Notes: generated from the letters alone by a model not told the origin. DNA of 64,000 nucleotides from Alphaproteobacteria bacterium (GCA_024742275.1 JANSYS010000017.1:1-64000); one strand, 5' to 3'; shown: positions 8,251-17,574, numbered from the stretch's first letter. A program made the numbers and translations.

Positions 8251-9660
8251 ATGCAGGTCGATGTCCAACCGTCCAACGCTACCGTCCGCGAAGCCGCTAT
8301 GGCCGACCTGGTCGCGCACTTCGGCGCCGAGCGGATCTTGACCGGTCGGGATATCCGCAATCGCCACGGCACCGATGAGAGCTACCACCCCACCATCGCT
8401 CCGGACGCAGTGTTCTTCGCCCAGAGCACCGAGGAAGTGTCGCAGGCGGTCTCGATCTGCGCCAAACACAGATGGCCGGTCATCCCCTTCGGTGTCGGTA
8501 CCTCGCTGGAAGGCGGCGTGGCCGCCCTGCGCGGCGGTCTGTCGATCGACGTCTCGGAGATGAACAAGATCCTCGCGGTGAACGCCGAGGATCTGGATGT
8601 CCGGGTTCAGGCCGGCGTGACCCGCAAGCAGCTCAACGAGTATCTGCGCGATACCGGTCTGATGTTCCCGATCGATCCCGGCGCGGATGCTTCGATCGGC
8701 GGCATGTGCGCGACCCGCGCCTCCGGCACCAATGCCGTCCGTTACGGCACCATGCGCGACAACGTGCTCAGCCTGACCGTGGTTATGGCCGACGGTCGGA
8801 TCGTCAACACCGCCCGCCGGGCGAAGAAATCGGCTGCCGGCTACGATCTGACCCGCCTGTTCGTCGGATCCGAGGGAACGCTCGGCGTGATCACCGAAAT
8901 CCAACTACGGGTCTACGGGATCCCGGAGGCTATCTCATCTGCCGTCGTTCAATTTGACGATCTGGACAGTGCGGTGAACACCTGCGTTCTGACGATCCAG
9001 TCCGGCGTGCCGGTCGCCCGCATGGAGTTGCTGGACGACACGCAGATGGGGGCGTGCGTGCAGTATTCGAAGCTCGAAGGATTTGATGCGCGTCCCACTC
9101 TGTTTTTCGAGTTCCACGGCTCCGAGACCGGCGTCGTGGAGCAGGCCGAGACCGTACAGGGCATCGCCGCGGAGTTCGGCGGCGTCGACTTCAAATGGGC
9201 GACCAAGGCCGAGGACCGCACCAAGCTTTGGGAGGCGCGGCACAACGCATTCTACGCCGCCATGGCCCTGCGCCCGGGCGCCAAGGGCTGGCCGACCGAC
9301 GTCTGCGTCCCGATCTCGCGGCTGGTCGAGTGCATCTCCGAGACCAAGAAGGATCTCGCCGAGACCGGCCTCCTGGCGCCGTTGGTCGGCCATGTGGGAG
9401 ATGGCAATTTCCATATCTGCTACATCATCGACCCGGACAGCGAGGACGAAATGCGTCTGGCAAAGGAACATAGCGACCGGATGGTGCTCCGGGCGCTGTC
9501 GATGGACGGCACCTGCACGGGCGAGCACGGTATCGGCTACGGCAAGATGGAATTCCTGGCCGCCGAACTTCCGGAGGCGATTCCCGTGATGCGCGCCGTG
9601 AAACAGGCCCTTGACCCGGACAACATCATGAACCCGGGCAAGCTGTTCCGGATGAACTGA
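8251..9660 (+). CDS. FAD-linked D-lactate dehydrogenase-type oxidoreductase
   Basis: The 469-residue flavoprotein belongs to the FAD-binding type 4 (vanillyl-alcohol oxidase fold) family with Dld/GlcD. The N-terminal FAD domain includes PFGVGTSLEGG and the GGMCATRASGTNAVRYG segment. The C-terminal substrate domain has GHVGDGNFH and GEHGIGYGK, which hold the catalytic histidines. The best match by architecture is cytochrome-linked D-lactate dehydrogenase; glycolate or another 2-hydroxyacid is possible. The ATG at 8251 is chosen for GAAGGAGA about 10 bases upstream. The next gene, GlcG-like, is 10 bp away and fits a hydroxyacid-oxidation operon. Confidence 0.88.
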   Translation: MQVDVQPSNATVREAAMADLVAHFGAERILTGRDIRNRHGTDESYHPTIAPDAVFFAQSTEEVSQAVSICAKHRWPVIPFGVGTSLEGGVAALRGGLSIDVSEMNKILAVNAEDLDVRVQAGVTRKQLNEYLRDTGLMFPIDPGADASIGGMCATRASGTNAVRYGTMRDNVLSLTVVMADGRIVNTARRAKKSAAGYDLTRLFVGSEGTLGVITEIQLRVYGIPEAISSAVVQFDDLDSAVNTCVLTIQSGVPVARMELLDDTQMGACVQYSKLEGFDARPTLFFEFHGSETGVVEQAETVQGIAAEFGGVDFKWATKAEDRTKLWEARHNAFYAAMALRPGAKGWPTDVCVPISRLVECISETKKDLAETGLLAPLVGHVGDGNFHICYIIDPDSEDEMRLAKEHSDRMVLRALSMDGTCTGEHGIGYGKMEFLAAELPEAIPVMRAVKQALDPDNIMNPGKLFRMN

Positions 9661-9670
9661 GGGCACGGCC

Positions 9671-10117
9671 ATGCCCATCCCCACCTCCGAGCTGTCCCTC
9701 GACGAGGCGCGGGCCATTATCGCCGGGGCCTTTGCCGAGGCGGACGGACTGAAGCTCAGCCCCTTGGCGGTTGCCGTGCTCGATGCCGGCGGCCATATCC
9801 GTGCGATAGAACGGCAGGACGGGGCGAGCATGCACCGACCCGAGATCGCCATCGGCAAGGCGTATGGAGCGCTGGCCATGGGGCTTGGAAGCCGTGAGCT
9901 CGCCAACCGGGTGAAGGAGCGTGGTGCTGTGTTTCTCGATGCGGTCAACGCGATGATCGGCGGTCGGCTGATCCCGGCCCCTGGCGGTGTGCTCGTCAAG
10001 GACGGCGCGGGCAATGTGATCGCTGCCGTTGGCGTCTCCGGCGATGCTTCCGATCGGGACGAGGTCTGTGCCGTGGCCGGTATCGAGGCCGCCGGACTGA
10101 CCGCGGTGACCGGATGA
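9671..10117 (+). CDS. GlcG/HbpS-like protein (DUF336)
   Basis: The 148-residue protein has the GlcG/HbpS fold: LAVAVLDAGGHIRAIERQDGAS near the N-terminus and IPAPGGVLVKDGAGNVIAAVG in the core, ending in an EVCAVAGIEA helix. GlcG is linked to glycolate oxidase operons, and HbpS relatives bind haem. Here it follows the D-lactate dehydrogenase-type flavoprotein by 10 bp. The function is not known beyond family and context. Its stop overlaps the next start (ATGA). Confidence 0.82.
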   Translation: MPIPTSELSLDEARAIIAGAFAEADGLKLSPLAVAVLDAGGHIRAIERQDGASMHRPEIAIGKAYGALAMGLGSRELANRVKERGAVFLDAVNAMIGGRLIPAPGGVLVKDGAGNVIAAVGVSGDASDRDEVCAVAGIEAAGLTAVTG

Positions 10118-10896
10118 GCGCCGTCGCGAAGATCGCCCTCGCCCTGGCTGCCGTCGCCATGGTCGGGCCGCTGCTGTTCAAGGGCGTCAGTCATTCCTGG
10201 GCCGGTACGCCCTGGCACCGGACCGATAGAAGCTCGACCGGTCTTGCGCCGGAGCCTCAAGTGACCCGCGAGGCGGTCGTCCAGGTCTATGCGGCGCCGA
10301 CCTACGGATGGCGCGGAATCTTCGCGGTGCATACCTGGATCGCAGTCAAGGATGCGGAAGCCCGACGGTACGACCGTTGGGATGTCATGGGCTGGGGACG
10401 CGGCCGCGTGATCCGCCATAACTACGACGGCGCCGATCATCGCTGGTTCGGCCGCGAGCCTTCCCTCCTGCTGGACGTTCGTGGAGACCGGGCGGCGGAC
10501 TTGATTCCCAAGATCCGCGAGGCGGTTGCGGCCTATCCTTGGCCGGAGACCTACAGAAGCTTTCCAGGCCCGAACAGCAACACCTTCGTCGCTTTCGTCG
10601 CCCGTCAGGTGCCGGAGCTGGGTCTCGATCTACCGCCGACGGCGATCGGTAAGGACTTCCGTCCTCTGGCCGATCCGGTGGGCAGGGCACCGAGCGGCGG
10701 TGGGCTTCAGGTGAATCTGCTCGGGTTGGCGGGTCTGATCGTCGCCCCGGCCGAAGGTGTCGAGCTGAACATCCTCGGCTTGGGACTGGGGGTCGATATC
10801 GCGGATCCGGCGCTGCGCCTTCCGGGCATTGGTCGGGTCGGCGTATCGCAGGGCGTCGCCACCGGCGAAACGGACACCGACCAAAAACACCGATAG
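10114..10896 (+). CDS. DUF3750-family protein, membrane-anchored
   Basis: The 260-residue protein starts with one hydrophobic helix (about residues 5-22) and continues into an extracytoplasmic domain. HTWIAVKD, DHRWFGREP and PGPNSNTFVAF resemble the DUF3750 family, whose function is unknown. The conserved His, Trp and Asn residues suggest a small-molecule or peptidase-like pocket, but this is speculation. The C-terminus is glycine- and leucine-rich. It is translationally coupled to the GlcG-like gene by a 4-base overlap. Two hairpins follow the stop codon. Confidence 0.75.
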   Translation: MSAVAKIALALAAVAMVGPLLFKGVSHSWAGTPWHRTDRSSTGLAPEPQVTREAVVQVYAAPTYGWRGIFAVHTWIAVKDAEARRYDRWDVMGWGRGRVIRHNYDGADHRWFGREPSLLLDVRGDRAADLIPKIREAVAAYPWPETYRSFPGPNSNTFVAFVARQVPELGLDLPPTAIGKDFRPLADPVGRAPSGGGLQVNLLGLAGLIVAPAEGVELNILGLGLGVDIADPALRLPGIGRVGVSQGVATGETDTDQKHR

Positions 10897-10960
10897 CCCT
10901 CGGACAAGGTCGACCGAGGGCGGGGCACGCGGTGTTGACGGGGCGGGCGCACGGCCCGCC
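10897..10960. terminator. Two hairpins between convergent genes
   Basis: The first hairpin begins at the base after the stop codon: CCCTCGG (10897-10903) pairs with CCGAGGG (10914-10920). The second pairs GGCGGGC (10942-10948) with GCCCGCC (10954-10960). Neither has a T-run, so any termination would be weak or need Rho. The location between convergent genes supports a boundary role. Confidence 0.45.
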
Positions 10961-10967
10961 GAACCTA

Positions 10968-11087
10968 TTACGTGATGGCTGAGGCCGACAGGACCATGGT
11001 GCCGACAATGATGCCGTACACGAAAACGAGTGCCGGCCAGGAGGCGGCATTTCGATTGTAAGCCCGGATCATTTCATCCTTCGTCAT
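10968..11087 (-). CDS. Small single-pass membrane protein (39 residues)
   Basis: A 39-codon gene begins MTKDEMIRAYNRNAASWPAL and ends in a hydrophobic helix (about residues 18-37) followed almost at once by the stop. A perfect AGGAGG lies 6 to 7 bases before the ATG at 11087, much stronger than at most genes here, which argues for real translation. The longer frame back to 11180 lacks such a site. I do not recognise a family. It stands alone between convergent DUF3750 and divergent alcohol dehydrogenase genes. Confidence 0.65.
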   Translation of the reverse strand: MTKDEMIRAYNRNAASWPALVFVYGIIVGTMVLSASAIT

Positions 11088-11391
11088 GGTCGCCTCCTCT
11101 GGGGTCGCCGGATCCCCCGATGGGATCCAGACCGGTGAAATCGCAGAGGATGACTTCCTCTGTCCGTCAGGATCCGCCATTTAACGTACGCAATCAGAAC
11201 ATCAAGCAGGATTTAGGGTTAACGGGGGAAATCTTGGCGCAGGGCAGACAAGCGTCTTCCGCATAGCTCGCCGCAGGCGTGCGTACACGACCTCGCCGAG
11301 GGGCCCGCTACCCGCTTGTGGCGACCGCTGACGGACGGTACCGTCCCGGAAATCCGATTGGTTCAAACCAAAGAAGGACGGAGGAGCCAGC
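11088..11391. other. Divergent intergenic region, no gene seen
   Basis: About 304 bp separate the small membrane protein (leftward) from the iron alcohol dehydrogenase (rightward). The segment near 11180-11230 is relatively AT-rich and may hold a promoter. GGAGGA lies about 8 bases before the dehydrogenase ATG. No RNA gene or convincing reading frame is visible. Confidence 0.5.
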
Positions 11392-12561
11392 ATGGCTGAT
11401 TTCCCGAATGGCGTGTGGCGCTATCCGACCGAGATCCGTTTCGGTGTGGGTGAGATCGATAGGCTCGGCGATGCCTGTTCGGATGCCGGAATCCGGCGCC
11501 CGCTGATCGTCACCGACGCCGGACTGGTCAGGAATTCCATGATCACGGGCGCCCGGGACGACCTGCAGGATGCTGGCATGGCGGCGGAAGTTTTTTCCCG
11601 CGTTCGGGGTAATCCCATCGGCGCCAATGTGGCCGAAGGTTGCGAGATGTTCCGTGACGGCGATTTCGACGGCGTCGTGGGCTTCGGCGGGGGCTCGGCC
11701 CTCGACGTCGCCAAGGCCATCGCGATGGCCGCCCATCAGGATCGTCCGCTCTTCGACCTGCACGTGACGGCCGGCGGTCCGGCGGCAATCGATGGCTCGA
11801 AGGTCGCGCCGATCATCGCAGTACCGACCACAGCGGGAACCGGTTCCGAGACTGGGCGCGCGTCGATCATCACCGAGGAGGAACTGCACGAGAAGCGAAT
11901 CTTCCTGCATCCGAAGATGATGCCGACCATCGTGATCGAGGATCCGCAGCTCACGGTCGGGCTCCCGGCCAACCTGACCGCCTGGACCGGCATCGACGCG
12001 CTGGCCCATTGCTTCGAAGGGTTCTGCGCACCCGAACTGCATCCCTTCTCAGACGGGGTGGCCGTCGAGGGCATGCGGCTGATCAAGGAGTTCCTGCCGC
12101 GGGCGGTTGAGGACGGCCGGGATCTGGAGGCGCGCGGCATGATGCTCGCCGCGGCGTCCATGGGTTCTACCGCCTTTCAGAAGGGGCTTGGCGCCATCCA
12201 TTCGCTCAGTCATCCGGTCGGTGCCCGGTTCGATACCCACCACGGTCTGACCAATGGCGTGTTCTTCCCCTACGTGATCGCCCACAATCGCGAGGCCATC
12301 GCCGACAAGTGCGACCGTCTGTCCGCCTATCTCGGATTGAAGACGTCCGGGATCGACGGGGTGATGGAGTGGATTCTGGATCTGCGCCAGGCGTTCGGCA
12401 TCCCTCATACGGCCAAGGAACTGGGCGTCGATCCGGACCGGGTCGATGAAATCGCAGCCGCCGCCGAAAAAGACCCGTCCACGGGCAGCAACCCGAAGCC
12501 GATGACCGCTTCGGATATGGCGGCGGTCCTGCGGAACGCCTTGGAAGGAACACTCGGTTGA
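11392..12561 (+). CDS. Iron-containing alcohol dehydrogenase
   Basis: The 389-residue protein belongs to the group III metal-dependent alcohol dehydrogenases. GFGGGSALDVAKAIA is the nucleotide-binding glycine motif, and PTTAGTGSE the conserved loop. Metal ligands lie in DALAHCFEGF and in GAIHSLSHPVGA followed by THHG. Substrates in this family range from ethanol to 1,3-propanediol, lactaldehyde or 4-hydroxybutyrate; the exact one is not evident. The GxxHSLSHxxGA block is typical of the family. It overlaps or abuts the 2-hydroxyacid dehydrogenase gene, suggesting a shared pathway that oxidises an alcohol and reduces or oxidises a 2-hydroxyacid. Confidence 0.9.
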   Translation: MADFPNGVWRYPTEIRFGVGEIDRLGDACSDAGIRRPLIVTDAGLVRNSMITGARDDLQDAGMAAEVFSRVRGNPIGANVAEGCEMFRDGDFDGVVGFGGGSALDVAKAIAMAAHQDRPLFDLHVTAGGPAAIDGSKVAPIIAVPTTAGTGSETGRASIITEEELHEKRIFLHPKMMPTIVIEDPQLTVGLPANLTAWTGIDALAHCFEGFCAPELHPFSDGVAVEGMRLIKEFLPRAVEDGRDLEARGMMLAAASMGSTAFQKGLGAIHSLSHPVGARFDTHHGLTNGVFFPYVIAHNREAIADKCDRLSAYLGLKTSGIDGVMEWILDLRQAFGIPHTAKELGVDPDRVDEIAAAAEKDPSTGSNPKPMTASDMAAVLRNALEGTLG

Positions 12562-12572
12562 AGGGAGTCTCC

Positions 12573-13589
12573 GTGCGTCACAAGGCCCTACTGATCGACC
12601 CGCTCTATCACCCGGGCGGAGAGGAGCATCTTCGCGCCCATGTCGATGTGGACCTGCTGATCCGCCCCGATCGCGCCGCCGTGCTGGAAGCGGCGAAGGG
12701 CGCCCATGGGATCTGCGGGCGCTACCCGAACAAAGTCGATGCCGGGGTCATCGCGGCGGCGGAGGATCTGCTGGTCGTCTGTTCGTCGGGGCGTGGAACC
12801 GACGCGATCGACATCGATGCGGCGACCGAGGCCGGCGTCATCGTCGTCAACAATCCGGGGTTCGGCAAGATTCCGGTGTCCGAGCATGCACTGTTCATGA
12901 TGATGAGCCTGTCGCGCCATGGCTTCGAGCACGACGCGATGGTTCGCTCCGGCACAGGGTGGTCGGATCGTTTGAGCGACACGAATACGATTAAGGATCT
13001 CGACCAGTCGACGTTGGGCGTCGTCGGCCTTGGCCAGATCGGCACCGAGATGGCGCGCAAGTGCATGGGCGCGTTCGACATGGACGTGATCGCCTACGAC
13101 CCCTATGTCGACCCGGGCGCCGCCAACGACCTCGGCATCGAGATGGTGACGGACCTGACCGACCTGCTGGCGCGCTCGGATTACGTCTCGGTTCATGCCG
13201 AGCTGAACGATGAGACCCATCACATGTTCGACGACGCGGCGTTCGAGGCGATGCAGCCCCATGCCTGCCTGATCAACACCGCGCGCGGCAAGATCGTCAG
13301 CCAGGACGCCCTGCACAAGGCGCTCAGCGCGCGAAAGATCCGGGCGGCGGCGCTGGACGTGTTCGAGGTGGAGCCGGTGGGGGCGGACAACCCGCTGTGC
13401 CAGCTCGACAATATCCTCCTCTCCCCGCATGTGGGCGGCCTGACGCGCGGCTTCATGAAGGAGAGCGCGATGACCGTGGCGCGCACCATGCTGACGGTGT
13501 TCAACGCCGAGCAGCCGGCGAACATCCGCAACCCTGACGCCTGGGAGAGAGCGAAGCAGCGGGCGGCCCGACTGCTGGCCGCCGGATAG
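12573..13589 (+). CDS. D-isomer-specific 2-hydroxyacid dehydrogenase
   Basis: The 338-residue protein has the two-domain fold of phosphoglycerate and hydroxypyruvate dehydrogenases. GVVGLGQIGTEMARKC binds NAD(P). The catalytic triad is visible as Arg in SSGRGTDAID (the arginine more usually sits in INTARG, also present), Glu in DVFEVEPVG and His in LSPHVGGLT. Reduction of a 2-keto acid to a D-2-hydroxyacid, or the reverse, is the family reaction. The GTG at 12573 has AAGGGAG six bases upstream and is preferred over the TTG at 12558 that overlaps the preceding stop codon. Confidence 0.88.
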   Translation: MRHKALLIDPLYHPGGEEHLRAHVDVDLLIRPDRAAVLEAAKGAHGICGRYPNKVDAGVIAAAEDLLVVCSSGRGTDAIDIDAATEAGVIVVNNPGFGKIPVSEHALFMMMSLSRHGFEHDAMVRSGTGWSDRLSDTNTIKDLDQSTLGVVGLGQIGTEMARKCMGAFDMDVIAYDPYVDPGAANDLGIEMVTDLTDLLARSDYVSVHAELNDETHHMFDDAAFEAMQPHACLINTARGKIVSQDALHKALSARKIRAAALDVFEVEPVGADNPLCQLDNILLSPHVGGLTRGFMKESAMTVARTMLTVFNAEQPANIRNPDAWERAKQRAARLLAAG

Positions 13590-13611
13590 GGCGCCGCGTC
13601 AGGCCGCAGCG

Positions 13612-14220
13612 TCAGGACGGCGCGATGCGAACCCCTGCGTCTGCCCCTGCGTCGACCAGCCAGTCCCAGAGATAGGCGGCGAAGGACGGCCGCACGAACA
13701 GGCGGTAGGCGTCCTCGTCGGTCCGTTCGAGGACGATCTGGGCATGGGCCAGCATACCCTGGGAGCAGGCGCCTGTTTTGAATACGGTGGGATGCAGGTC
13801 TTGCGGCCATCCCTTGGCCAGCACCCAGCGCGCCGCGTGCCCCGAGACCTCGATCACCGCGTAGTTGTCCGACAGATCAACCACCGCGTGGTGGACCCGG
13901 GTCATAGCCTCTTCGAGCCGGGCGCAGAGGGCCCCACTGTCGCCGTCCTCGCTGACCGCCAGCCACTCGTCGGGGCCGAGCCAGATCAGCGACACCCCAT
14001 CGCCCTGCGTCGCGGTGTTCGGCTTCGTTGGAAGCGCGGCGCCTAACACGGTCTCGACATGACCGGCGAAGGACTTGCCGGCCTCGCCGCGCAGGTTGAT
14101 CAGGCTGAGGCCCGTCGCCTCGCGGAGGACGAGGCCGGCGTGATGCGGACCGCCGGCCGGGCCGGTATGGCCGGCGAGCGGGCTGCGGGCCTCGGGCAGC
14201 TTGCGGGCGGCGTCAGCCAT
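13612..14220 (-). CDS. soxG: Sarcosine oxidase gamma subunit
   Basis: The 202-residue protein has the SoxG form: RSPLAG near the N-terminus, LWLGPDEWLAV-type core (here LIWLGPDEWLAVSEDG) and a DLSDNYAVIEVSG segment. The gamma subunit supports the alpha-beta interface in heterotetrameric sarcosine oxidase. It is the last gene of soxBDAG and overlaps the soxA stop by 8 bases. It ends 22 bp from the convergent hydroxyacid dehydrogenase gene. Confidence 0.92.
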   Translation of the reverse strand: MADAARKLPEARSPLAGHTGPAGGPHHAGLVLREATGLSLINLRGEAGKSFAGHVETVLGAALPTKPNTATQGDGVSLIWLGPDEWLAVSEDGDSGALCARLEEAMTRVHHAVVDLSDNYAVIEVSGHAARWVLAKGWPQDLHPTVFKTGACSQGMLAHAQIVLERTDEDAYRLFVRPSFAAYLWDWLVDAGADAGVRIAPS

Positions 14221-17200
14221 CGCGGCGGCTCCCTTCCGGATCGAAGAAGATGGGGTCGGTGACGGTCACTCTGACCGTCTTGCCGGCCAGCGGCACCGAC
14301 AGGGTCTCGCCCTTGCGGCCATGTCCGCCCTTGATCAGGGCCATGGCGATCGAACGGCCACAATTGGCGGAGTAGTATGACGACGTGACGTGGCCGAGCA
14401 TGACCATCGGCGGCTGCGGTTTCAGCTGTGCGACGATCTGTGCGCCTTCCGGGAGGACTTCGGTCGGATCTTCCGTGAGCAGGCCGACGAGCTGCTTGCG
14501 GTCGGACAGCATCAGGTCGGGCCGGGACAGACCCCGCTTGCCGATGAAGTCCGTCTTGGTCTTGGAAACGATCCAGTCCATGCCGAGATCGGTCGGCGTG
14601 ACAGATCCGTCGGTCTCCTGACCGACGATGACGAAGCCCCGTTCCGCGCGAAGGACGTGCATCGACTCGGTACCGTAGGGCGTTATCCCGTGTTTCTCGC
14701 CGGCCGCCATCAACGCGTTCCAGAGCGCCGAGCCATAGCGGCGCGGCACGTTGATCTCGAAGGACAGTTCGCCGGTGAACGAGATTCGGAACACCCGGGC
14801 AGGAATGCCGGCGACAGTTCCCTCCTTCATGCTCATGAATGGAAAGGCCTCGTTCGCGAGATCTATGTCGTCGCAGAGTTCCGCCAGCAGGTCGCGGCAC
14901 TTGGGGCCGCAGATCGACGCTACGGCCCACTGCTCCGTCACCGAGGTCAGGTAGACCTCCAGATCGGGCCATTCCGTCTGCAGATGCTCTTCCAGATGAC
15001 CGAGCACGGCGGCGGCCCCGCCGGTGGTGGTCGTCATGTGGAAGTGATCCTCGGCGAGGCGCGTCGTCACGCCGTCGTCCATGACGAAACCGCTGTCCTT
15101 CAGCATCAGGCCATAGCGGCATTTGCCGATACCCAACTTCAGCCAGGCATTGGTATAGGCCCTGTTCAGGAACTCGGCCGCATCCTTGCCGCGGACGTCG
15201 ATCTTGCCCAGCGTCGAGGCGTCGAGAATGCCGACAGCGTTTCGGGCCGCCAGGCATTCCCGGTCGACCGCCTGGCGCATGGTCTCGCCCGCCTTCGGGT
15301 AGTACCAAGGCCGCATCCACTGGCCGACATGCTCGAACTTCGCCCCGTTGGCCCGGTGCCAGGCATCCATAGCCGTCGTGCGGACCGGATCGAACAGCTT
15401 GCCGATGTTGCGGCCGCCATAGACGCCGATGGTGGTGGGTGTGTAGGGCGGACGGAAGGTCGTTGTACCGACCGACGGTATGTCGGTTCCGAGGGTCGCG
15501 GCGACGATGCCGAGGGCGTTGATGTTGGACGTTTTGCCCTGGTCCGTTCCCATGCCGGTCGTGGTGTAACGTTTCACGTGCTCGATCGACCGGTAGCCCT
15601 CGCGCGCCGCCAGGCCGAGATCGGCGGCTGTGACGTCGTTCTGGAAGTCGACGAAGTGCTTGCCCTGGTGTCCGACCGGCTTCTCCGAAGGTAGTACCCA
15701 AAGCGTTCGGTGTTCGCCGCTGCCCGGTTCCTCGACTTTCGGCGCCGCCGGCTGGCGGGCGGTGCTGCCGGTCGCGCGGGCGGCTTCTAGACCGGCCTTG
15801 ATGCCGTCCTTCACCGCCGCGGTGATCGTCTGGGTTCCGGCGGCTCCGCCGACCGACGCCTGGGGCGCGCCGACCGGGTCGTGGATCCTGTCGGGCACGA
15901 ACGCGTCCAGGCCGTCGTCCCAACGGAGCTTGCCGCGGCTTTGGCTGAACAGGTGGACGGTCGGGTTGAAGCCGCCGCACATGGCGACGAGGTCGCAGCC
16001 GATCCGCCGCGTGGCCCTCGCGAGTCCGCTTCCGTCGGGCGTCATCACGGCGACGTCCACCCCCTCGACCCGGTGCCCGCCGAAGGCTCCGGTCGCCGAG
16101 TACCCGGCCAGGATATCGATTCCCTTCTGGCGGACGGCCTCCACCAGGGGACCTTTCGGTTCCGGCCGGAGATCGACGACGGCGACCACCTGAGCGCCCC
16201 GCGCGGCATAGGCCAGCGCCGTGCGATAGCCGTCGTCGTGTCCGGTGACGATCAGCGGCTTGCGGCCGGCGGCCACCCCGTAGCGGACCGCATATCCGCG
16301 CGCGGCCGTGGACAGCATGATACCCGGCCGGTCGTTGTCGCGGAACACCAGCGGACGCTCCAGCATGCCGGTGGCCAGCACCACCTGCCTGGCGCGGATC
16401 TTCCAGAGGCGCTGGCGCGGCGTGTTCGGCACCACGGCGCCGATATGATCTGTCACCCGTTCGGCGGCCAGCAGATAGTTGTGGTCGTAGTACCCATGCA
16501 CGCAGGTCCGCGGCAGCAGGGTTACCTCCGGCATGGAGGCGAGTTCGGCCACCACCGCCGCCACCCAGTCGGCGGCCGGCTTTCCGTCGATGGCGATATC
16601 GTCTTCGCACAGCAGCGACCCGCCGAATTCCGCCTGCTCGTCGGCCAGAACGACCCGCGCCCCGGTGCGTCCGGCCGCCAGTGCGGCGGCAAGCCCGGCC
16701 GGTCCGGCACCGACGATCAGCACGTCCGGGTGCGCATGCATGTGCTCGTAGCGGTCCGGATCCGGACCTTCCGGTGCCTTGCCGAGACCGGCGGCGTTGC
16801 GGATCACTTCCTCGTAGGTCATCCACATGGAGGCCGGCCACATGAACGTTTTGTAATAGAAACCGGCGGGAAACAGCCGATGCAGTGCGGAATTCACGGC
16901 CCCGACATCGTATTTCAGCGACGGCCATCGGTTCTGGCTGGCGGCGTCGAGCCCGTCGAACAGCTCGATCTGGGTGGCGCGCAGATTGGGCTCGCTCCGA
17001 TTGCCGCGGGCGAGTTGGATCAACGCGTTCGGCTCCTCCGCACCCAGGCCGAGAATCCCGCGCGGCCTGTGGTACTTGAAACTCCGGCCGACCAGGTGGA
17101 CGTCGTTGGCCAGCAGGGCGGAAGCGAGCGTATCGCCGGCGTATCCGGAATAGCGCTGGCCGTCGAAGCTGAAGCCGATCGGGCTGCTCCGGTCGATGCG

Positions 17201-17251
17201 GCCGCCGCCGAGGGTCGGGTGGGGCGCGAAGCGGTTTGTCTGGCGGTTCAC
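14213..17251 (-). CDS. soxA: Sarcosine oxidase alpha subunit
   Basis: The 1012-residue subunit has the expected order. The N-terminal 2Fe-2S-ferredoxin-like region includes FSFDGQRYSGYAGDTLASALLAN, which lacks the cysteines of true ferredoxins. An NAD-binding FAD-oxidoreductase domain follows (VGAGPAGLAAALAAGRTGA), then a C-terminal aminomethyltransferase (GcvT-like) domain that passes the methyl-derived carbon to tetrahydrofolate (MHVLRAERGFVIVGQETDGSVTPTDLGMDW region). The complex oxidises sarcosine to glycine and forms 5,10-methylene-THF or formaldehyde plus H2O2. A long antisense frame (14100-16928) is a codon-bias shadow. SoxD ends one base before its start. Confidence 0.95.
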   Translation of the reverse strand: MNRQTNRFAPHPTLGGGRIDRSSPIGFSFDGQRYSGYAGDTLASALLANDVHLVGRSFKYHRPRGILGLGAEEPNALIQLARGNRSEPNLRATQIELFDGLDAASQNRWPSLKYDVGAVNSALHRLFPAGFYYKTFMWPASMWMTYEEVIRNAAGLGKAPEGPDPDRYEHMHAHPDVLIVGAGPAGLAAALAAGRTGARVVLADEQAEFGGSLLCEDDIAIDGKPAADWVAAVVAELASMPEVTLLPRTCVHGYYDHNYLLAAERVTDHIGAVVPNTPRQRLWKIRARQVVLATGMLERPLVFRDNDRPGIMLSTAARGYAVRYGVAAGRKPLIVTGHDDGYRTALAYAARGAQVVAVVDLRPEPKGPLVEAVRQKGIDILAGYSATGAFGGHRVEGVDVAVMTPDGSGLARATRRIGCDLVAMCGGFNPTVHLFSQSRGKLRWDDGLDAFVPDRIHDPVGAPQASVGGAAGTQTITAAVKDGIKAGLEAARATGSTARQPAAPKVEEPGSGEHRTLWVLPSEKPVGHQGKHFVDFQNDVTAADLGLAAREGYRSIEHVKRYTTTGMGTDQGKTSNINALGIVAATLGTDIPSVGTTTFRPPYTPTTIGVYGGRNIGKLFDPVRTTAMDAWHRANGAKFEHVGQWMRPWYYPKAGETMRQAVDRECLAARNAVGILDASTLGKIDVRGKDAAEFLNRAYTNAWLKLGIGKCRYGLMLKDSGFVMDDGVTTRLAEDHFHMTTTTGGAAAVLGHLEEHLQTEWPDLEVYLTSVTEQWAVASICGPKCRDLLAELCDDIDLANEAFPFMSMKEGTVAGIPARVFRISFTGELSFEINVPRRYGSALWNALMAAGEKHGITPYGTESMHVLRAERGFVIVGQETDGSVTPTDLGMDWIVSKTKTDFIGKRGLSRPDLMLSDRKQLVGLLTEDPTEVLPEGAQIVAQLKPQPPMVMLGHVTSSYYSANCGRSIAMALIKGGHGRKGETLSVPLAGKTVRVTVTDPIFFDPEGSRRDG

Positions 17252-17252
17252 G

Positions 17253-17558
17253 TCAGGCGTCCTTCTGCGCGCGGTCGGTCTCGCCGATATCCGGCTTCGC
17301 TTCGCCAGGCTTGTAGCTGGCGAGAACCTCGTGGGTGTAGGTGTCTCGGATCACGTTGAACCAGCGCCGACATCCGTGCGCATGATTCCAGCGCTCGGCG
17401 AACGGACCCTTGGTGTTGCGGCGCAGATAGAGATACGCCTCCCATTCGGCATCGCTGCAATCCGCGGGCACGGACGGCCGGGCGACATGGGCCTCGGCGC
17501 CGTAGTGGAACTCGGCATCGTCGCGCGGGCCGCACCAGGGGCAGGGGACAAGCTGCAT
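17253..17558 (-). CDS. soxD: Sarcosine oxidase delta subunit
   Basis: The 101-residue protein begins MQLVPCPWCGPRDDAEFHYG. The two cysteines of CPWC, with the following histidines and the cysteine of HAHGCRRWF, match the zinc site of SoxD. The subunit contributes to the heterotetramer interface. GGAGG lies upstream of the ATG at 17558, so the longer frame to 17612 is not used. The gene is 16 bp from soxB and 1 bp from soxA. Confidence 0.93.
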   Translation of the reverse strand: MQLVPCPWCGPRDDAEFHYGAEAHVARPSVPADCSDAEWEAYLYLRRNTKGPFAERWNHAHGCRRWFNVIRDTYTHEVLASYKPGEAKPDIGETDRAQKDA

Positions 17559-17574
17559 CTTCGTGTCCTCCCGC

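Noticed and set aside
14100-16928. Open frame of 942 codons on the minus strand offset from soxA, and a plus-strand 434-codon frame at 14390-15694
   Set aside because: Both lie over the clear soxA gene in other frames. Their sequences are Arg- and Pro-rich codon-bias products of high GC DNA.
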